A DNA stretch of 64,000 nucleotides from Spirochaeta sp. UBA5339 (GCA_002408085.1 DHQL01000024.1:193813-257812); one strand, 5' to 3'; counted from the first letter of the stretch, positions 32,009-41,817 are shown. Notes: generated from the sequence alone by a model not told the origin. Numbers and translations are program-made.

Positions 32009-33736
32009 ATGAAAACCAAGAAAGAGCTGATTGAATTTATTTACGGCAGTGAACTGGCCCCTTCTGTTGAAAAGAGGGTTGCCCAGCTTCAGGATCAGTG
32101 GAAGGCCCTTATTACGGCCCCCGAAGTTCCCGCTGACAGACTGCCCCTGAGTCAGGACGATGTGGTCATGATCTGTTATGGCGATTCTGTCAAAAAACCG
32201 GGACTCACACCCCTTCAGGCCCTGAAGGAGTTTTCCGATCTCTGGCTCCGGGAGATGGTTTCGGGTATTCACATTCTTCCCTTTTCTCCCTACACCTCGG
32301 ATGACGGCTTTTCCGTTGTAGATTACCGGGAGATCAATCCCGATCTGGGAAGCTGGGATGATGTTGAGGATCTGGGTGAGAAGTTCAATCTGATGTTCGA
32401 CCTTGTACTGAACCACTGCAGTGCTTCCAGTCCCTGGTTCAAGGGCTTTCTGGCAGGGGAGAAGAAGTATGAAAACTACTTTCATACGGTCGATCCCTCA
32501 ACGGACCTCTCCTCGGTTTTCCGGCCCAGGGCTCTGCCGCTTCTGACAAAGTTTGAAAGAAAGGGCGATGAAGTTCATATCTGGACCACATTCAGTCCCG
32601 ACCAGGTTGACCTGAACTTTTCCAATCCCGATGTGCTCCTTGAGTTTCTGGATATCTTTCTTCTCTACGCTTCCAAGGGAGCTCAGATTATCAGACTCGA
32701 TGCCATCGGTTTTCTCTGGAAGGAGATCGGCACAAGCTGCATGCACCATCCCAAGACCCATGCGGTTGTACAGCTCTACAGGGCCGTTCTCAACGAGGTG
32801 GCCCCCCATGTAATCCTGCTCACCGAGACCAATGTTCCCCACAAGGAGAACATCTCCTACTTCGGCGATGGTTACAATGAGGCCCATATGGTCTATCAGT
32901 TCACCCTTCCTCCCCTTACACTGGACGCCTTTGTCCGTGAGAATGCCTCCTATTTGACAGACTGGGCGTCCTCCCTTCCGGCCGTCAACTCGGACCATAC
33001 TTACTTTAACTTTATGGCGAGCCATGACGGTATCGGAGTTCTTCCTGCAAGGGGTTATCTCAGCGATCAGGAACTGGATAAACTGATCTCTGTTGTTAAA
33101 TCCAGAGGGGGAAGGGTCTCTTACAAGTCCACTCCTGATGGTGAAATTCCCTATGAGCTCAATATCAACTACCGGGATGCGGTAAATCATCCCGATCTTC
33201 CTGTGGATCTGAAGGCGAAGCAGTTTCTGGCTGCCCAGTCTGTAATGCTCTGTATGGCCGGTGTACCGGGAATCTATGTGCACAGCCTCCTTGGTTCCGG
33301 TAACTGGACCAAAGGTGTGGAAGAGTCCGGCATAAACAGACGGATCAACAGGGAGAAACTGCAGTCCGATATCCTGATCAGGGAGCTTGAACAGGAGAAC
33401 TCTCTCAGAAACCTGATCTACCGCGGGTACAAAGAGCTTCTAAAGGTTCGAAGAAGGTATAAATCCTTTGATCCCTCCTCACCCCAGACAATTCTGAAGC
33501 TTGATCCAGAGGTCTTTGCTTTGATCAGAACAGCCTATGACGGCAGCGGTTCGGTGCTCTGTCTGCAGAATACCTCCAGAAGAAGACTGGATATGGTTCT
33601 TGACGGCAGAAACTGTCCTGTTCCCCTGCCAGGAGAGTGCTCCAGTCTGACCGACGGCTCCTCTGTGATTGAGACTGAGGAGGGCAGATGGGAGATTATT
33701 CTGGAACCCTATGAGGTCTGCTGGGTAGCCTTCTGA
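32009..33736 (+). CDS. GH13 subfamily 18 sugar phosphorylase (sucrose/glucosylglycerate type)
   Basis: 575 residues. The TIM-barrel signatures are GIHILPFSPYTSDDGFSVVDY, the nucleophile Asp in IIRLDAIGFLWKE, the acid/base Glu in ILLTETNVPH and the third acid in ASHDGIGV. FLWKEIGTSCMHHP and YNEAHMVYQF are typical of sucrose phosphorylases and relatives acting on sucrose 6'-phosphate, glucosylglycerol or glucosylglycerate. The substrate cannot be fixed from sequence. The ATG at 32009 is chosen because the upstream TTG lies in the terminator. Confidence 0.85.
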   Translation: MKTKKELIEFIYGSELAPSVEKRVAQLQDQWKALITAPEVPADRLPLSQDDVVMICYGDSVKKPGLTPLQALKEFSDLWLREMVSGIHILPFSPYTSDDGFSVVDYREINPDLGSWDDVEDLGEKFNLMFDLVLNHCSASSPWFKGFLAGEKKYENYFHTVDPSTDLSSVFRPRALPLLTKFERKGDEVHIWTTFSPDQVDLNFSNPDVLLEFLDIFLLYASKGAQIIRLDAIGFLWKEIGTSCMHHPKTHAVVQLYRAVLNEVAPHVILLTETNVPHKENISYFGDGYNEAHMVYQFTLPPLTLDAFVRENASYLTDWASSLPAVNSDHTYFNFMASHDGIGVLPARGYLSDQELDKLISVVKSRGGRVSYKSTPDGEIPYELNINYRDAVNHPDLPVDLKAKQFLAAQSVMLCMAGVPGIYVHSLLGSGNWTKGVEESGINRRINREKLQSDILIRELEQENSLRNLIYRGYKELLKVRRRYKSFDPSSPQTILKLDPEVFALIRTAYDGSGSVLCLQNTSRRRLDMVLDGRNCPVPLPGECSSLTDGSSVIETEEGRWEIILEPYEVCWVAF

Positions 33737-33746
33737 TTCGAAAGGA

Positions 33747-35783
33747 TCAGTTCAGTTCAAGGCAGTTGTTCAGGTAGTATGCCGCTGCTCCGTCATCGGG
33801 GTTTGCCTTAAGAACTCTGTGAAAGAGGACGGCCGCCTCTTCATAACGCATGATTTCATAGTTCATCAGCCCCTCTTCAAAGAGGGGTTTTGTATCTTTT
33901 TTCAGTTTATGTTCATCATCAGAAAGGCTGTCAAAAATCTCGATAATGCCGATGGGGTCCCGTTTCCCCTTGACTATGGTAGTACCAAGGTTTCTGCTCT
34001 CAAAGGCTTCCGGTTTTTCCAGGGAAACGAATAGGTCGCTGCTCACAATAATGGAGGCACCGTACCGGGAGGTCATCTCCTCCATTGTATGGGCAAGCTT
34101 AACAGAGTCGGAGATGATTCCCGTTTCCGCCTGATCCGGTGATCCTATGCTGCCCACCATCAGACCTCCGCTGTGGAGTCCGACTCCCATGGAAAGCCTG
34201 GGGGTCCCCTCCTTTCTGCGGTTCCTGTTGAAGATCTTTACGGCCTCCTGCAGCTTTACCGCCGTTTTCAGAGCCTTGTCGGGAGACTCCGGAAAGAGAG
34301 CCATAATACCGTCACCGATATACTTGTCCGCAAAGCCGTCTGCCTCTCTGATCAGGGGAAGAACTCCCGAGAGAAAGCTTTTAATGGCGTCAAGACTCTC
34401 TTCGGGGCTCAGGGCCTCGGAGAGGGTGGTAAGGGACCGGATATCAGCGTAGAGGATGGTAACCTTTTTCAGGGTCGGATCATCATCCTCCACCTCAACC
34501 ACACTGTCCTTGTTCAGGTATTCCATAAACTTGAAGGGGAGAAACCGGGAGATGGACCGGTTAAAGTCTTTCAGGTTTACTGTCAGGTCTTCAATGGTTC
34601 TGAAGGAGTAGGCATATCGTCTTGAAAGCATGATGGTCTGACTCACCATAAAAAAGATAAATCCGAAGGGGGAGACATAGATGGTATGAATCAGCATATT
34701 CGAGTAGAGGATGTCATTGATTACCGAAACAAAGAGGGCAATCATTGAAACCAGGATAATCACAGCGCCGTTCCGTTTTTCCATGCTTGCCTTGACGATG
34801 ACGCTGAAACTGTAAAGGAGTCCTGCCGCCAGAATGGCTTCCGCAGGTACTATCAGATGGTTGGACAGTCTTACGGGCATCAGAATCAGAACGGCGCCCA
34901 GTACCAGAGTCAGGGCTGTGTAGGAGTGAAGGACCTTTTTATTGAACTCCACCGGAAAGAGGTGGTAGAAGTACCACATGGAGAATCCCGCAGAAGCGGA
35001 GAAGGGGAGGAACTCCAGACGTCTTGCCAGCTCCCAGGGGAATAAGGGAAAGTAGAAGGTGAGGAGCTGCTCCCCTGTTGTGATAATCCTTATGAAGAAG
35101 ACCAGACTCAGCAGGGCAAGGTAGTAGGCGGCTCTCTCCTCCCTTCTGAAAATGCTGAAAACAAGAAAGTAGACCGTCACAAAAAACATCATCCCTGCCA
35201 GAAGGGAGGAGAAGACAATCTTGGTGGTGTAGAACCGTAATATCTCAGCAGGAGTTCCTATGTAGAAATTTCTCCAGATACCGCTCTTGCGGTAGTGGAA
35301 GTTGCTGACCTGGAAGACAATCTCCTCCCTGATTCCTCTGGCTGTGAAGCTGATGCACCGGGGAAGGAACTGAGGCACCGAACTTTCTCTGTCCCTGCCG
35401 ACAGTCCCGTTGGCAGAGAGCAGATCTCCGTTCAGATAGAGCCTGTAGGCCGAAACCGCCTCGGGAACATAGAGGGTGTAGATCTCTCCCTTTTCCAGCC
35501 CCTCCAGAACCAGAGTGTAGCTTGCATATCCCTGGGGAGGATAGTCTCCCGCGGCAGCCCAGTTTCCCGGTGCCTTTACCCATTCCCCCCCGGTGGAGGG
35601 GATCTCTGTTAATAATTCATTCCAGTGAAACCCCCATACTCCCTTGACGGGCAGGATATCTTCCCCCCTGCCCAGAACAGAGAGATCGATAATTCCCCTT
35701 TTTGCTATGGGGTGGGGCTCTGCGGAAAAAAGCACAAAGAGGCAGGAGAAGAACATTGTCAGGAGAAGCAGTTGTTTTTTCAT
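33747..35783 (-). CDS. 7TMR-DISM sensor with class III adenylate/guanylate cyclase and TPR tail
   Basis: 678 residues. Signal peptide; extracytoplasmic 7TMR-DISM_2-like jelly-roll (about 25-180); seven hydrophobic segments (about 185-385); class III cyclase domain (about 420-600), where metal Asp residues lie in LYADIRSLT and YIGDGIMALF; then KGKRDP; and one TPR-like motif at the end. It makes cAMP (or cGMP) on an external cue, possibly a carbohydrate. Architecture typical of spirochaetes and related groups. Convergent with the GH13 gene. Confidence 0.9.
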   Translation of the reverse strand: MKKQLLLLTMFFSCLFVLFSAEPHPIAKRGIIDLSVLGRGEDILPVKGVWGFHWNELLTEIPSTGGEWVKAPGNWAAAGDYPPQGYASYTLVLEGLEKGEIYTLYVPEAVSAYRLYLNGDLLSANGTVGRDRESSVPQFLPRCISFTARGIREEIVFQVSNFHYRKSGIWRNFYIGTPAEILRFYTTKIVFSSLLAGMMFFVTVYFLVFSIFRREERAAYYLALLSLVFFIRIITTGEQLLTFYFPLFPWELARRLEFLPFSASAGFSMWYFYHLFPVEFNKKVLHSYTALTLVLGAVLILMPVRLSNHLIVPAEAILAAGLLYSFSVIVKASMEKRNGAVIILVSMIALFVSVINDILYSNMLIHTIYVSPFGFIFFMVSQTIMLSRRYAYSFRTIEDLTVNLKDFNRSISRFLPFKFMEYLNKDSVVEVEDDDPTLKKVTILYADIRSLTTLSEALSPEESLDAIKSFLSGVLPLIREADGFADKYIGDGIMALFPESPDKALKTAVKLQEAVKIFNRNRRKEGTPRLSMGVGLHSGGLMVGSIGSPDQAETGIISDSVKLAHTMEEMTSRYGASIIVSSDLFVSLEKPEAFESRNLGTTIVKGKRDPIGIIEIFDSLSDDEHKLKKDTKPLFEEGLMNYEIMRYEEAAVLFHRVLKANPDDGAAAYYLNNCLELN

Positions 35784-35868
35784 AGGGTACTTGTTTTACA
35801 ATATATCACCAGACCAATAGAATAAAAATAAAATTTTATTCAAGCTTACCGTATAGGCCTTTTCGCCC

Positions 35869-35897
35869 TTCTCAGCCCCGAATCTTTTTAATATAAT
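35869..35897 (+). promoter_or_regulatory. Probable promoter of pyrFE
   Basis: TTCTCA (35869-35874), a 17-base spacer and a perfect TATAAT (35892-35897), about 60 bases before the ATG. A perfect AATAAAATTTTATT-type palindrome lies at about 35828-35841, between the divergent genes. Confidence 0.5.
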
Positions 35898-35960
35898 TAG
35901 CAAAATTCAAACATGATACTGACCATGCGATGGTAGAAAATCAATCGGAGTAATAATTAC

Positions 35961-37385
35961 ATGACATTTTTTGAAAAACTGGAATCGGTCTGCTTTGAGA
36001 AGGACACCCTTCTCTGTGTAGGTCTTGATCCCCGTGTGGACGCTAAGAAAGGAACCGGTCAGGCTCTTAAAGCCATAGTCGAGCAGAACAGACGGATCAT
36101 TGAGGAAACCCTCCCTTACACAGCCTGTTACAAGCCCAATATCGCTTTTTTCGAGGTTTACGGTCCCGAAGGACTTCAGGCCCTGAGCGAAACCCTTTCA
36201 CTGATCCCCAGGGAAGTTCCCGTTCTCATTGATGCCAAAAGAAACGATATCGGTTCCACAGCCCAGGCCTATGCCGATGCCCTGATCGACTACTACAAGG
36301 CCGACGCGGTAACCCTCAGCCCCTACATGGGACGGGATGCGGTTGATCCCTTCCTGGCCAAGGGCGACAAGCACGGAGCCTTCCTCCTGTGCCGTACAAC
36401 CAACCCCGGTGCCGGAGCCATTCAGGACCTCCAGGTAAAAACTCCCGGCGGGAATTTTGAAGACCTCTACATCGCCACAGCCCGCGAGTGTATCAGCTGG
36501 GGCAGTCAGATCGGTCTGGTTGTTGCCGGAAACGATACAGAAGCCCTTAAGAAAGTAAGAGCAGCCTGTCCCGACACATGGTTCCTGACTCCCGGAATCG
36601 GTACACAGGGCGGAGACATGCTGGAAGCAGTATCCGCAGGATGCCGTGCCGACGGACTGGGTATCCTTCCCAATGTTTCCAGGTCAGTAGCAGGGGCTGC
36701 GGAGCCCGGCAAGGCGGCCAAAGAGTTCAGAGACAAGCTGAACGATGCCAGAGCAAAGAGAAACACCGTACAGGGTGTAACCCTTGAAGATCTGAGAAAA
36801 GACAAGATCATGAAGGGACTGATCAAGAGCGAGTGTTTCCGGGTAGGCGAGTTCACCCTGAAGTCCGGAAAGAAGTCTCCCTTCTATATCGACCTGAGAA
36901 GAACATCTTCAGACGCATCCCTTTTAGCGGAAGTCGCCAAAGGATATGCCGAACTGATAAAGGATCTTGACTATGACAGAATCGCCGGTATCCCCGTAGC
37001 CGCACTGCCCCTGGCTACAGCGGTATCCCTGGAAGCGGGAATCCCCATGATCTACCCCCGTATGACCATGAAGGAGCATGGAACCGGAAACAGAATCGAA
37101 GGTGAATACAAGAAGGGCGAGAAGGTTCTTCTTCTGGATGACCTGATCACTACAGGAAAATCCAAGGTGGAAGCCATTGAGATCTTAAGAGAGGCCGGCC
37201 TTGTTGTGGAAGACCTGATTGTTCTTCTGGAAAGAGGAGTACAGGGACGCAAGGACATGGAAGCTGCAGGAATCAACCTTCACAGCTACGCCCATGTTAG
37301 CGAACTTTTAAAGCCCTGCCATGAACTCGGTCTGATCGATGAGAAACAGCTTGAAGATATGCTGGAGTATGCTGCGAAGGAGTAA
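35961..37385 (+). CDS. pyrFE: Fused orotidine-5'-phosphate decarboxylase / orotate phosphoribosyltransferase
   Basis: A 474-residue bifunctional UMP synthase in the order decarboxylase then transferase. Residues 1 to about 270 are a type 2 OMP decarboxylase (CVGLDPRVD, catalytic LIDAKRNDIGSTAQ, GILPNVSR). About 280-474 is orotate phosphoribosyltransferase (YIDLRRTSS, IAGIPVAALPLA, PRPP loop VLLLDDLITTGKS). This is the reverse of the animal enzyme order. GGAG precedes the ATG. Confidence 0.95.
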   Translation: MTFFEKLESVCFEKDTLLCVGLDPRVDAKKGTGQALKAIVEQNRRIIEETLPYTACYKPNIAFFEVYGPEGLQALSETLSLIPREVPVLIDAKRNDIGSTAQAYADALIDYYKADAVTLSPYMGRDAVDPFLAKGDKHGAFLLCRTTNPGAGAIQDLQVKTPGGNFEDLYIATARECISWGSQIGLVVAGNDTEALKKVRAACPDTWFLTPGIGTQGGDMLEAVSAGCRADGLGILPNVSRSVAGAAEPGKAAKEFRDKLNDARAKRNTVQGVTLEDLRKDKIMKGLIKSECFRVGEFTLKSGKKSPFYIDLRRTSSDASLLAEVAKGYAELIKDLDYDRIAGIPVAALPLATAVSLEAGIPMIYPRMTMKEHGTGNRIEGEYKKGEKVLLLDDLITTGKSKVEAIEILREAGLVVEDLIVLLERGVQGRKDMEAAGINLHSYAHVSELLKPCHELGLIDEKQLEDMLEYAAKE

Positions 37386-37388
37386 TCA

Positions 37389-38606
37389 ATGGAATATTTC
37401 AGAACCTTTATCGAGATACTGACCCGTGATATACAGATCGGGACCGTGGCCCTGCCATTCAGTATTCTTGGGCTGATCACCCGGGTGGTACTGCCCTTTG
37501 CGGCCATGCTGCTGGGGTACTATCTGCTGCGCTGGGGAATTAAAAAGATCCTCTCTTTGACCAAGCTCAAGGAGGAGACCAGCCTCAAGGTACAGCGCTA
37601 CACGAAACTGGTTCTGAAAGTTCTTGTTCTGGCAGGCCTTATTGCCTCCATAGGCAGCCTGCTGGAGAAAGAGATCTACTACTGGATCAGCCGCTTTATC
37701 GGTGTACTGAACCAGCCCTTCTTTGTTTCAGGCAATACAAGGGTATCGGTGGTTACTCTGCTGATGCTGATCCCCGTCTTCTATGCCGCCTCCTGGGCGG
37801 GGAAATACGCCCGGAAGATGCTGGACTCATCCCTCTTCGACCAGTTCGGACTGGATGAGGCCAAGAAGTTCTCCATCGGCAGTCTGACCCGCTACCTGGT
37901 TATGAGTCTGGTCTTTCTTTTCGGACTCTCGGTTGTAGGTATCGATCTCTCCGCTCTGAGCGTTATCCTCGGTGTACTCGGTATTGGTCTCGGTTTCGGT
38001 CTCCAGGGCATAGTGTCCAACTTCTTTGCCGGCCTGATCATCATCTCCACCCGTCCCATCAAAGAGGGCGACAGGGTCAGCGTCAACGGCTTTGACGGAA
38101 TCGTACAGAACATCCGCTTTATCTCCACCGATATCAAAACCTTCGAGAATGAAAACGTTATCATTCCCAACTCCCACTTTACCGACAACGCGGTGCATAA
38201 CTTCTCCTACACCGACCGGAAGGTGGTTATCATCAACGAGATCGGCGTATCATACGATGCGGATCTGGAACAGGTGCAGAGCATCCTTGAAGAGATCAAC
38301 AGAAGAAACCCCTGGCGCCATGAGGGACCGGAGAACGTGGTCCGTGTCCTGGGATTTGGTGACAGCAGCATCAACCTGGCCCTGCGGACCCTGGTAAAGG
38401 ACCTCTCCTTCAAGATTGATGCCTTCTCCTGGACAAATATGGAGATCTGGAAGACCTTCAAGACCGAGGGCGTGGAGATTCCCTTTCCCCAGAGGGTGGT
38501 ACATATTCAGTCACCCGCTCCTGCAGCTCCCGACTTTGATCCCTCCGGTGCCACGGCACAGGCCAACGGTCTGATGGAGTCCACAGGCGATTCCGACGAG
38601 GACTGA
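37389..38606 (+). CDS. MscS-family mechanosensitive channel
   Basis: 405 residues, about four N-terminal transmembrane helices. The pore helix GLGFGLQGIVSNFFAGLIII is followed by the MscS beta domain (RPIKEGDRVSVNGFDG, DIKTFENENVIIPNS) and a C-terminal alpha/beta domain. It relieves osmotic downshock. It begins three bases after pyrFE and is probably co-transcribed. Confidence 0.93.
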   Translation: MEYFRTFIEILTRDIQIGTVALPFSILGLITRVVLPFAAMLLGYYLLRWGIKKILSLTKLKEETSLKVQRYTKLVLKVLVLAGLIASIGSLLEKEIYYWISRFIGVLNQPFFVSGNTRVSVVTLLMLIPVFYAASWAGKYARKMLDSSLFDQFGLDEAKKFSIGSLTRYLVMSLVFLFGLSVVGIDLSALSVILGVLGIGLGFGLQGIVSNFFAGLIIISTRPIKEGDRVSVNGFDGIVQNIRFISTDIKTFENENVIIPNSHFTDNAVHNFSYTDRKVVIINEIGVSYDADLEQVQSILEEINRRNPWRHEGPENVVRVLGFGDSSINLALRTLVKDLSFKIDAFSWTNMEIWKTFKTEGVEIPFPQRVVHIQSPAPAAPDFDPSGATAQANGLMESTGDSDED

Positions 38607-38702
38607 TTCTGTCAGTTGATTGATTCCGGTAACCGGTTCTCAATTACAAGATCGGATACCCGGAATTGAGTACCTTATTGAATTTCCCGATGTAGAAGAG
38701 CT

Positions 38703-39911
38703 TTAGTTCTTCTTGAGAAGAAGCCCGCGGTTTCCCTTGAACCGGTCATCCACAATAACCTTGAATCCCTTAAGCAGTTTCTCCAGCTGTGAGAGGTCGT
38801 TGCTTCTGCCCATAATAAAGCAGTACTTTCCCTTCTTTGTCAGGCGAAAGGCAGTGTCCGCCAGCTCCTGGTGCCATTTGACCCTTGTTATGGGGTTGAG
38901 ATTCATAAAGATAGAATCAAACTCGCCTTCACCGTAGATGTCGTTGAGAAAGGACTCGTCTCCCAGTTCTACAGATGAGAGTTCGCCGTCAAACTGTGTT
39001 TTCAGGTTGTGCAGGGTGATTTTGTTCTGCAGGGAGTCCCTGGAGGCCAGAGCGATGGACCTGAAGTGGTTGCTCTTCTTGTTATTCAGCCAGGCCGGGA
39101 GATGTCCCTGGCCGGGGTTCCAGAACAGCGCCTTGCCGCCGAAGGAGTTGTGGTTCAGGAGCTCTCCCTCCAGATGGAGAGTGTAGCTCAGCTGATCGAA
39201 GTCAGGGAGGTTATACACCGTGGAGAGGGTGTAGGTATCATCTACAAGCTTGAAGCTCCCTGTGCGGCGGATATAGCGGTCAAAATCAAGGTTTACCTCT
39301 GCGGTGCCGGCGCCGAAGTGGTAGACCGTGTGCATCTTGGTGGCTTCGGTGTAGAGAAGCTCTGCTCCCGAGTCTTTGATGGCGTCTCCCACAACATCCT
39401 TCAGGGTGTCAACGATAACTACGGCGACCCTTCCGGTCTCTGTGACTGTGGCCGAGGCCTTGATCACAAAGTCCCTGATCACATGGTCTCCCGCCTTGGC
39501 GGGGATATTGCAGAGGACGAGGTCCAGCGACCGGGGCTCTGTTCCGTCAAGAAGAAGGCCGGTTTCAAGATAAGAGTCCTCAAGGGCAATGCCGTTCAGT
39601 GCGGCATTGTGGGCCGTGAACTTCACCGCCAGAGCGTCCCTGTCCTGGAATTTCATATCCAGGGAGGGATACTTTTTTTTAAGGCAGATGCCTAAAACTC
39701 CGGTACCGCAGCCAGTGTCCAGAGCATTTTTATAGTCAGCCAGAGGGGCTTCCTTGGCCAGAGTCTTCAACAGGAGCCGGGAACCGGCGTCCACGTCAAA
39801 ACTGCTGAACAGCCCTAAAGAGAGGTCGAACTTGAGCTTCTCTCCATGAAACTGAAAGGGTACCTGCTTGTTAACAAGCTTGAGTAATCGGGAATCTGCC
39901 TTGTATTTCAT
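38703..39911 (-). CDS. Class I SAM methyltransferase, RsmC/RlmG-like
   Basis: 402 residues. SAM loop LDTGCGTGVLG near residue 65. The motif IV position reads LCNIPAKAG, where base-methylating MTS enzymes have NPPF/NPPY, so catalysis on a nucleobase is uncertain. The second half looks like a degenerate repeat of the same fold. It may modify rRNA by analogy with RsmC/RlmG, which are also two-domain. It ends the run epmA-efp-methyltransferase, starting only 3 bases after efp. Confidence 0.7.
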   Translation of the reverse strand: MKYKADSRLLKLVNKQVPFQFHGEKLKFDLSLGLFSSFDVDAGSRLLLKTLAKEAPLADYKNALDTGCGTGVLGICLKKKYPSLDMKFQDRDALAVKFTAHNAALNGIALEDSYLETGLLLDGTEPRSLDLVLCNIPAKAGDHVIRDFVIKASATVTETGRVAVVIVDTLKDVVGDAIKDSGAELLYTEATKMHTVYHFGAGTAEVNLDFDRYIRRTGSFKLVDDTYTLSTVYNLPDFDQLSYTLHLEGELLNHNSFGGKALFWNPGQGHLPAWLNNKKSNHFRSIALASRDSLQNKITLHNLKTQFDGELSSVELGDESFLNDIYGEGEFDSIFMNLNPITRVKWHQELADTAFRLTKKGKYCFIMGRSNDLSQLEKLLKGFKVIVDDRFKGNRGLLLKKN

Positions 39912-39914
39912 ATA

Positions 39915-40484
39915 TCAGTTATTAACTCTTTCCTGATATTCTTTTGTCTCAACATTGATTCTGATCTTCTCACCCTCTTTGATGAAGATGGGAACCTTTA
40001 CGGTCAGACCTGTTTCAACTTTTACGTACTTTGTAGCTCCCTGAACGGTGTCGCCCTTAACAGCCTCTTCGGCTTCGGTTACGATCAGGTCCATTTTGGG
40101 GGGGAGTTTGATGTCCAGAGACTCTTCGCCCCAGCGTACTACCTTGTAGGATTCTCCCTCTCTGAGGAAGTACTGCATGTCCTCCATGGATGCCATGGGG
40201 ATCTCGTACTGGTCGTAGGTGTCTGCATTCATAAAGTGGTAGCTCTCGCCGTCGGCGTAAAGGAACTGTGATGCCACATCGATTACATCAATCTCTTCAA
40301 CGATGTCCTGTGTCTTGTGTGTTACTTTCAGTACGGCGCCTGTTCTGAGGTTCTTCAGCTTGAGTCTGCAGAAGGCGGAACCCTTACCTGGGTTTACGAA
40401 TTCTCTTTCAACAACGATAAAGGGGATGTCCTTTTCCAGAAGAAAAGTTCCCTTGGCAATTGAGCCTGCTTTAATCTGTCCCAT
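39915..40484 (-). CDS. efp: Elongation factor P
   Basis: 189 residues. It rescues ribosomes stalled on polyproline. Lys34 in the loop NPGKGSAF is at the position that is beta-lysylated in E. coli, and the modifying enzyme gene epmA lies directly upstream. AAAGGA precedes ATG 40484; the longer open frame upstream overlaps epmA and is not used. Confidence 0.96.
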   Translation of the reverse strand: MGQIKAGSIAKGTFLLEKDIPFIVVEREFVNPGKGSAFCRLKLKNLRTGAVLKVTHKTQDIVEEIDVIDVASQFLYADGESYHFMNADTYDQYEIPMASMEDMQYFLREGESYKVVRWGEESLDIKLPPKMDLIVTEAEEAVKGDTVQGATKYVKVETGLTVKVPIFIKEGEKIRINVETKEYQERVNN

Positions 40485-40515
40485 TTTAATTTCCTTTGGT
40501 TCTATTCTATGCCTG

Positions 40516-41508
40516 TTACTCAGGCTGTTTTTTGCTGATCGGGAGTATATCATCAAGAGGAAATAAAATCACCCCCTGAATACTCTTATCCCCTGTAAGA
40601 GCTGTAATTAGGCGATCCACCCCGATGGCGACACCCGAGGATTCGGGGAAACCTGCGAGTTTTTCCACCCAGCTGCTGCCGCTTTCCACGGGAACCAGTG
40701 CGTGGTCGGTCTTTTCAAGGCTTTCTGATCTGAAGTATTCCCTGATTTTTACGGGGTCGGTCTCTTCGGTGTAGCAGTTGGCAATCTCGGTACCCCTCAT
40801 ATAGAGCTCCCAGCGCTCGGACCAGGGGGTACCGGGAATGTCCTTTGACAGGGTCTTAAGGCGGCTGGGGTAGTTTTTCAGCACCAGGGGACGGTCCTGG
40901 GGGAGTTCTGGCTCCACAAGGGTAAGAAAGAGCTTGTGAAAAAGAACCTCCCATCCCTCGGACTCCCCGGCAGGGATCTGATGGGCCCTGAGCTGTGCCG
41001 TCAGGGCGGGAAACTCTATGTTTTCTTCCAGAGAGAATCCGGCAAACTCCACAAAGGCCTCCTCCATGGTCATCTGTCTGAAGGGCGGCCTGCAGGCCTC
41101 GGGGGTGGACGGGAGGGCCAGATGGGCCGTCAGCTCCTCTGTAAGGGTTATATTCTCTTCGGCTGTAATGCCGGTCTTGTACCACTCGAGCATGGTGAAC
41201 TCGGGATTGTGGACCGGGCTGATCTGCTCGCTGTTCCGGAAGCTTTTGCATATCTGGAAGATATCACCGGATCCGTCGGCCAGAAGCTGCTTCATCCATA
41301 TTTCAGGAGAGGGGATCAGGTAGAGTTCATGGCCGTCGTTGTAGGGACTGACCAGGCGGGTCCTGAAATTTTCAATCGAGGGTTCGGGGATCAGTTCGGG
41401 GGAGAGCAGGGGAGTATCCACCTCGAGAAAATCCCGGGTGTTGAAGAAGTCCCTGATCCCCCGGATCAACCTTGAGCGTGTTTTCAGCTTATTGTAGTCT
41501 ATATTCAT
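40516..41508 (-). CDS. epmA: EF-P lysine lysyltransferase EpmA (GenX/PoxA)
   Basis: 330 residues, equal to the catalytic core of class II lysyl-tRNA synthetase with no N-terminal anticodon domain, as in EpmA. Motif 2 FRNSEQISPVHNPEFTMLEWY and motif 3 GVAIGVDRLITAL are clear. It attaches (beta-)lysine to Lys34 of EF-P, encoded 31 bases downstream. The lysine aminomutase partner EpmB is not in the window. Confidence 0.93.
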   Translation of the reverse strand: MNIDYNKLKTRSRLIRGIRDFFNTRDFLEVDTPLLSPELIPEPSIENFRTRLVSPYNDGHELYLIPSPEIWMKQLLADGSGDIFQICKSFRNSEQISPVHNPEFTMLEWYKTGITAEENITLTEELTAHLALPSTPEACRPPFRQMTMEEAFVEFAGFSLEENIEFPALTAQLRAHQIPAGESEGWEVLFHKLFLTLVEPELPQDRPLVLKNYPSRLKTLSKDIPGTPWSERWELYMRGTEIANCYTEETDPVKIREYFRSESLEKTDHALVPVESGSSWVEKLAGFPESSGVAIGVDRLITALTGDKSIQGVILFPLDDILPISKKQPE

Positions 41509-41531
41509 CCTGTCCCCTGTCCTGCATTAAT

Positions 41532-41564
41532 AAAAAAAAGCCGCCTGGTGAGGACGGCTTTTTT
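41532..41564 (-). terminator. Terminator after the ferredoxin gene, possibly bidirectional
   Basis: AGCCG-CCT (41539-41546) pairs with AGG and CGGCT (41551-41559) around GGTG. The complement of eight A (41532-41539) supplies the T-tract on the minus strand; T residues follow on the plus strand too. Confidence 0.8.
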
Positions 41565-41578
41565 ATCAAAAGGTTAAA

Positions 41579-41752
41579 TTAACCTTCTGCAATGCACTCA
41601 GTGGGACATACATCCGCACAAGCACCGCAGCTTGTACACAGATCAGCGTCGATAACTCTTGCGTCATCCTTCTCGCTGATTGCATCTACGGGGCACTCAC
41701 CTTCACAGGCGGCGCAGTTTACACAGTCTTCTGCATTAATAACATAAGCCAT
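41579..41752 (-). CDS. Bacterial 2[4Fe-4S] ferredoxin
   Basis: A 57-residue protein with two cluster motifs, CVNCAACEGECP and CTSCGACADVCP, each of the CxxCxxCxxxC(P) type, together holding two low-potential 4Fe-4S clusters as in clostridial ferredoxins. GGAGGA precedes the ATG (41752). It stands alone with its own terminator. It is probably the electron carrier for pyruvate:ferredoxin oxidoreductase or hydrogenase in a fermentative metabolism. Confidence 0.95.
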   Translation of the reverse strand: MAYVINAEDCVNCAACEGECPVDAISEKDDARVIDADLCTSCGACADVCPTECIAEG

Positions 41753-41817
41753 GGGATTCCTCCATAACAGTTTTGGTTACTTACAAATTAGCTTATTCGT
41801 CGACGAGAATCAATAAT

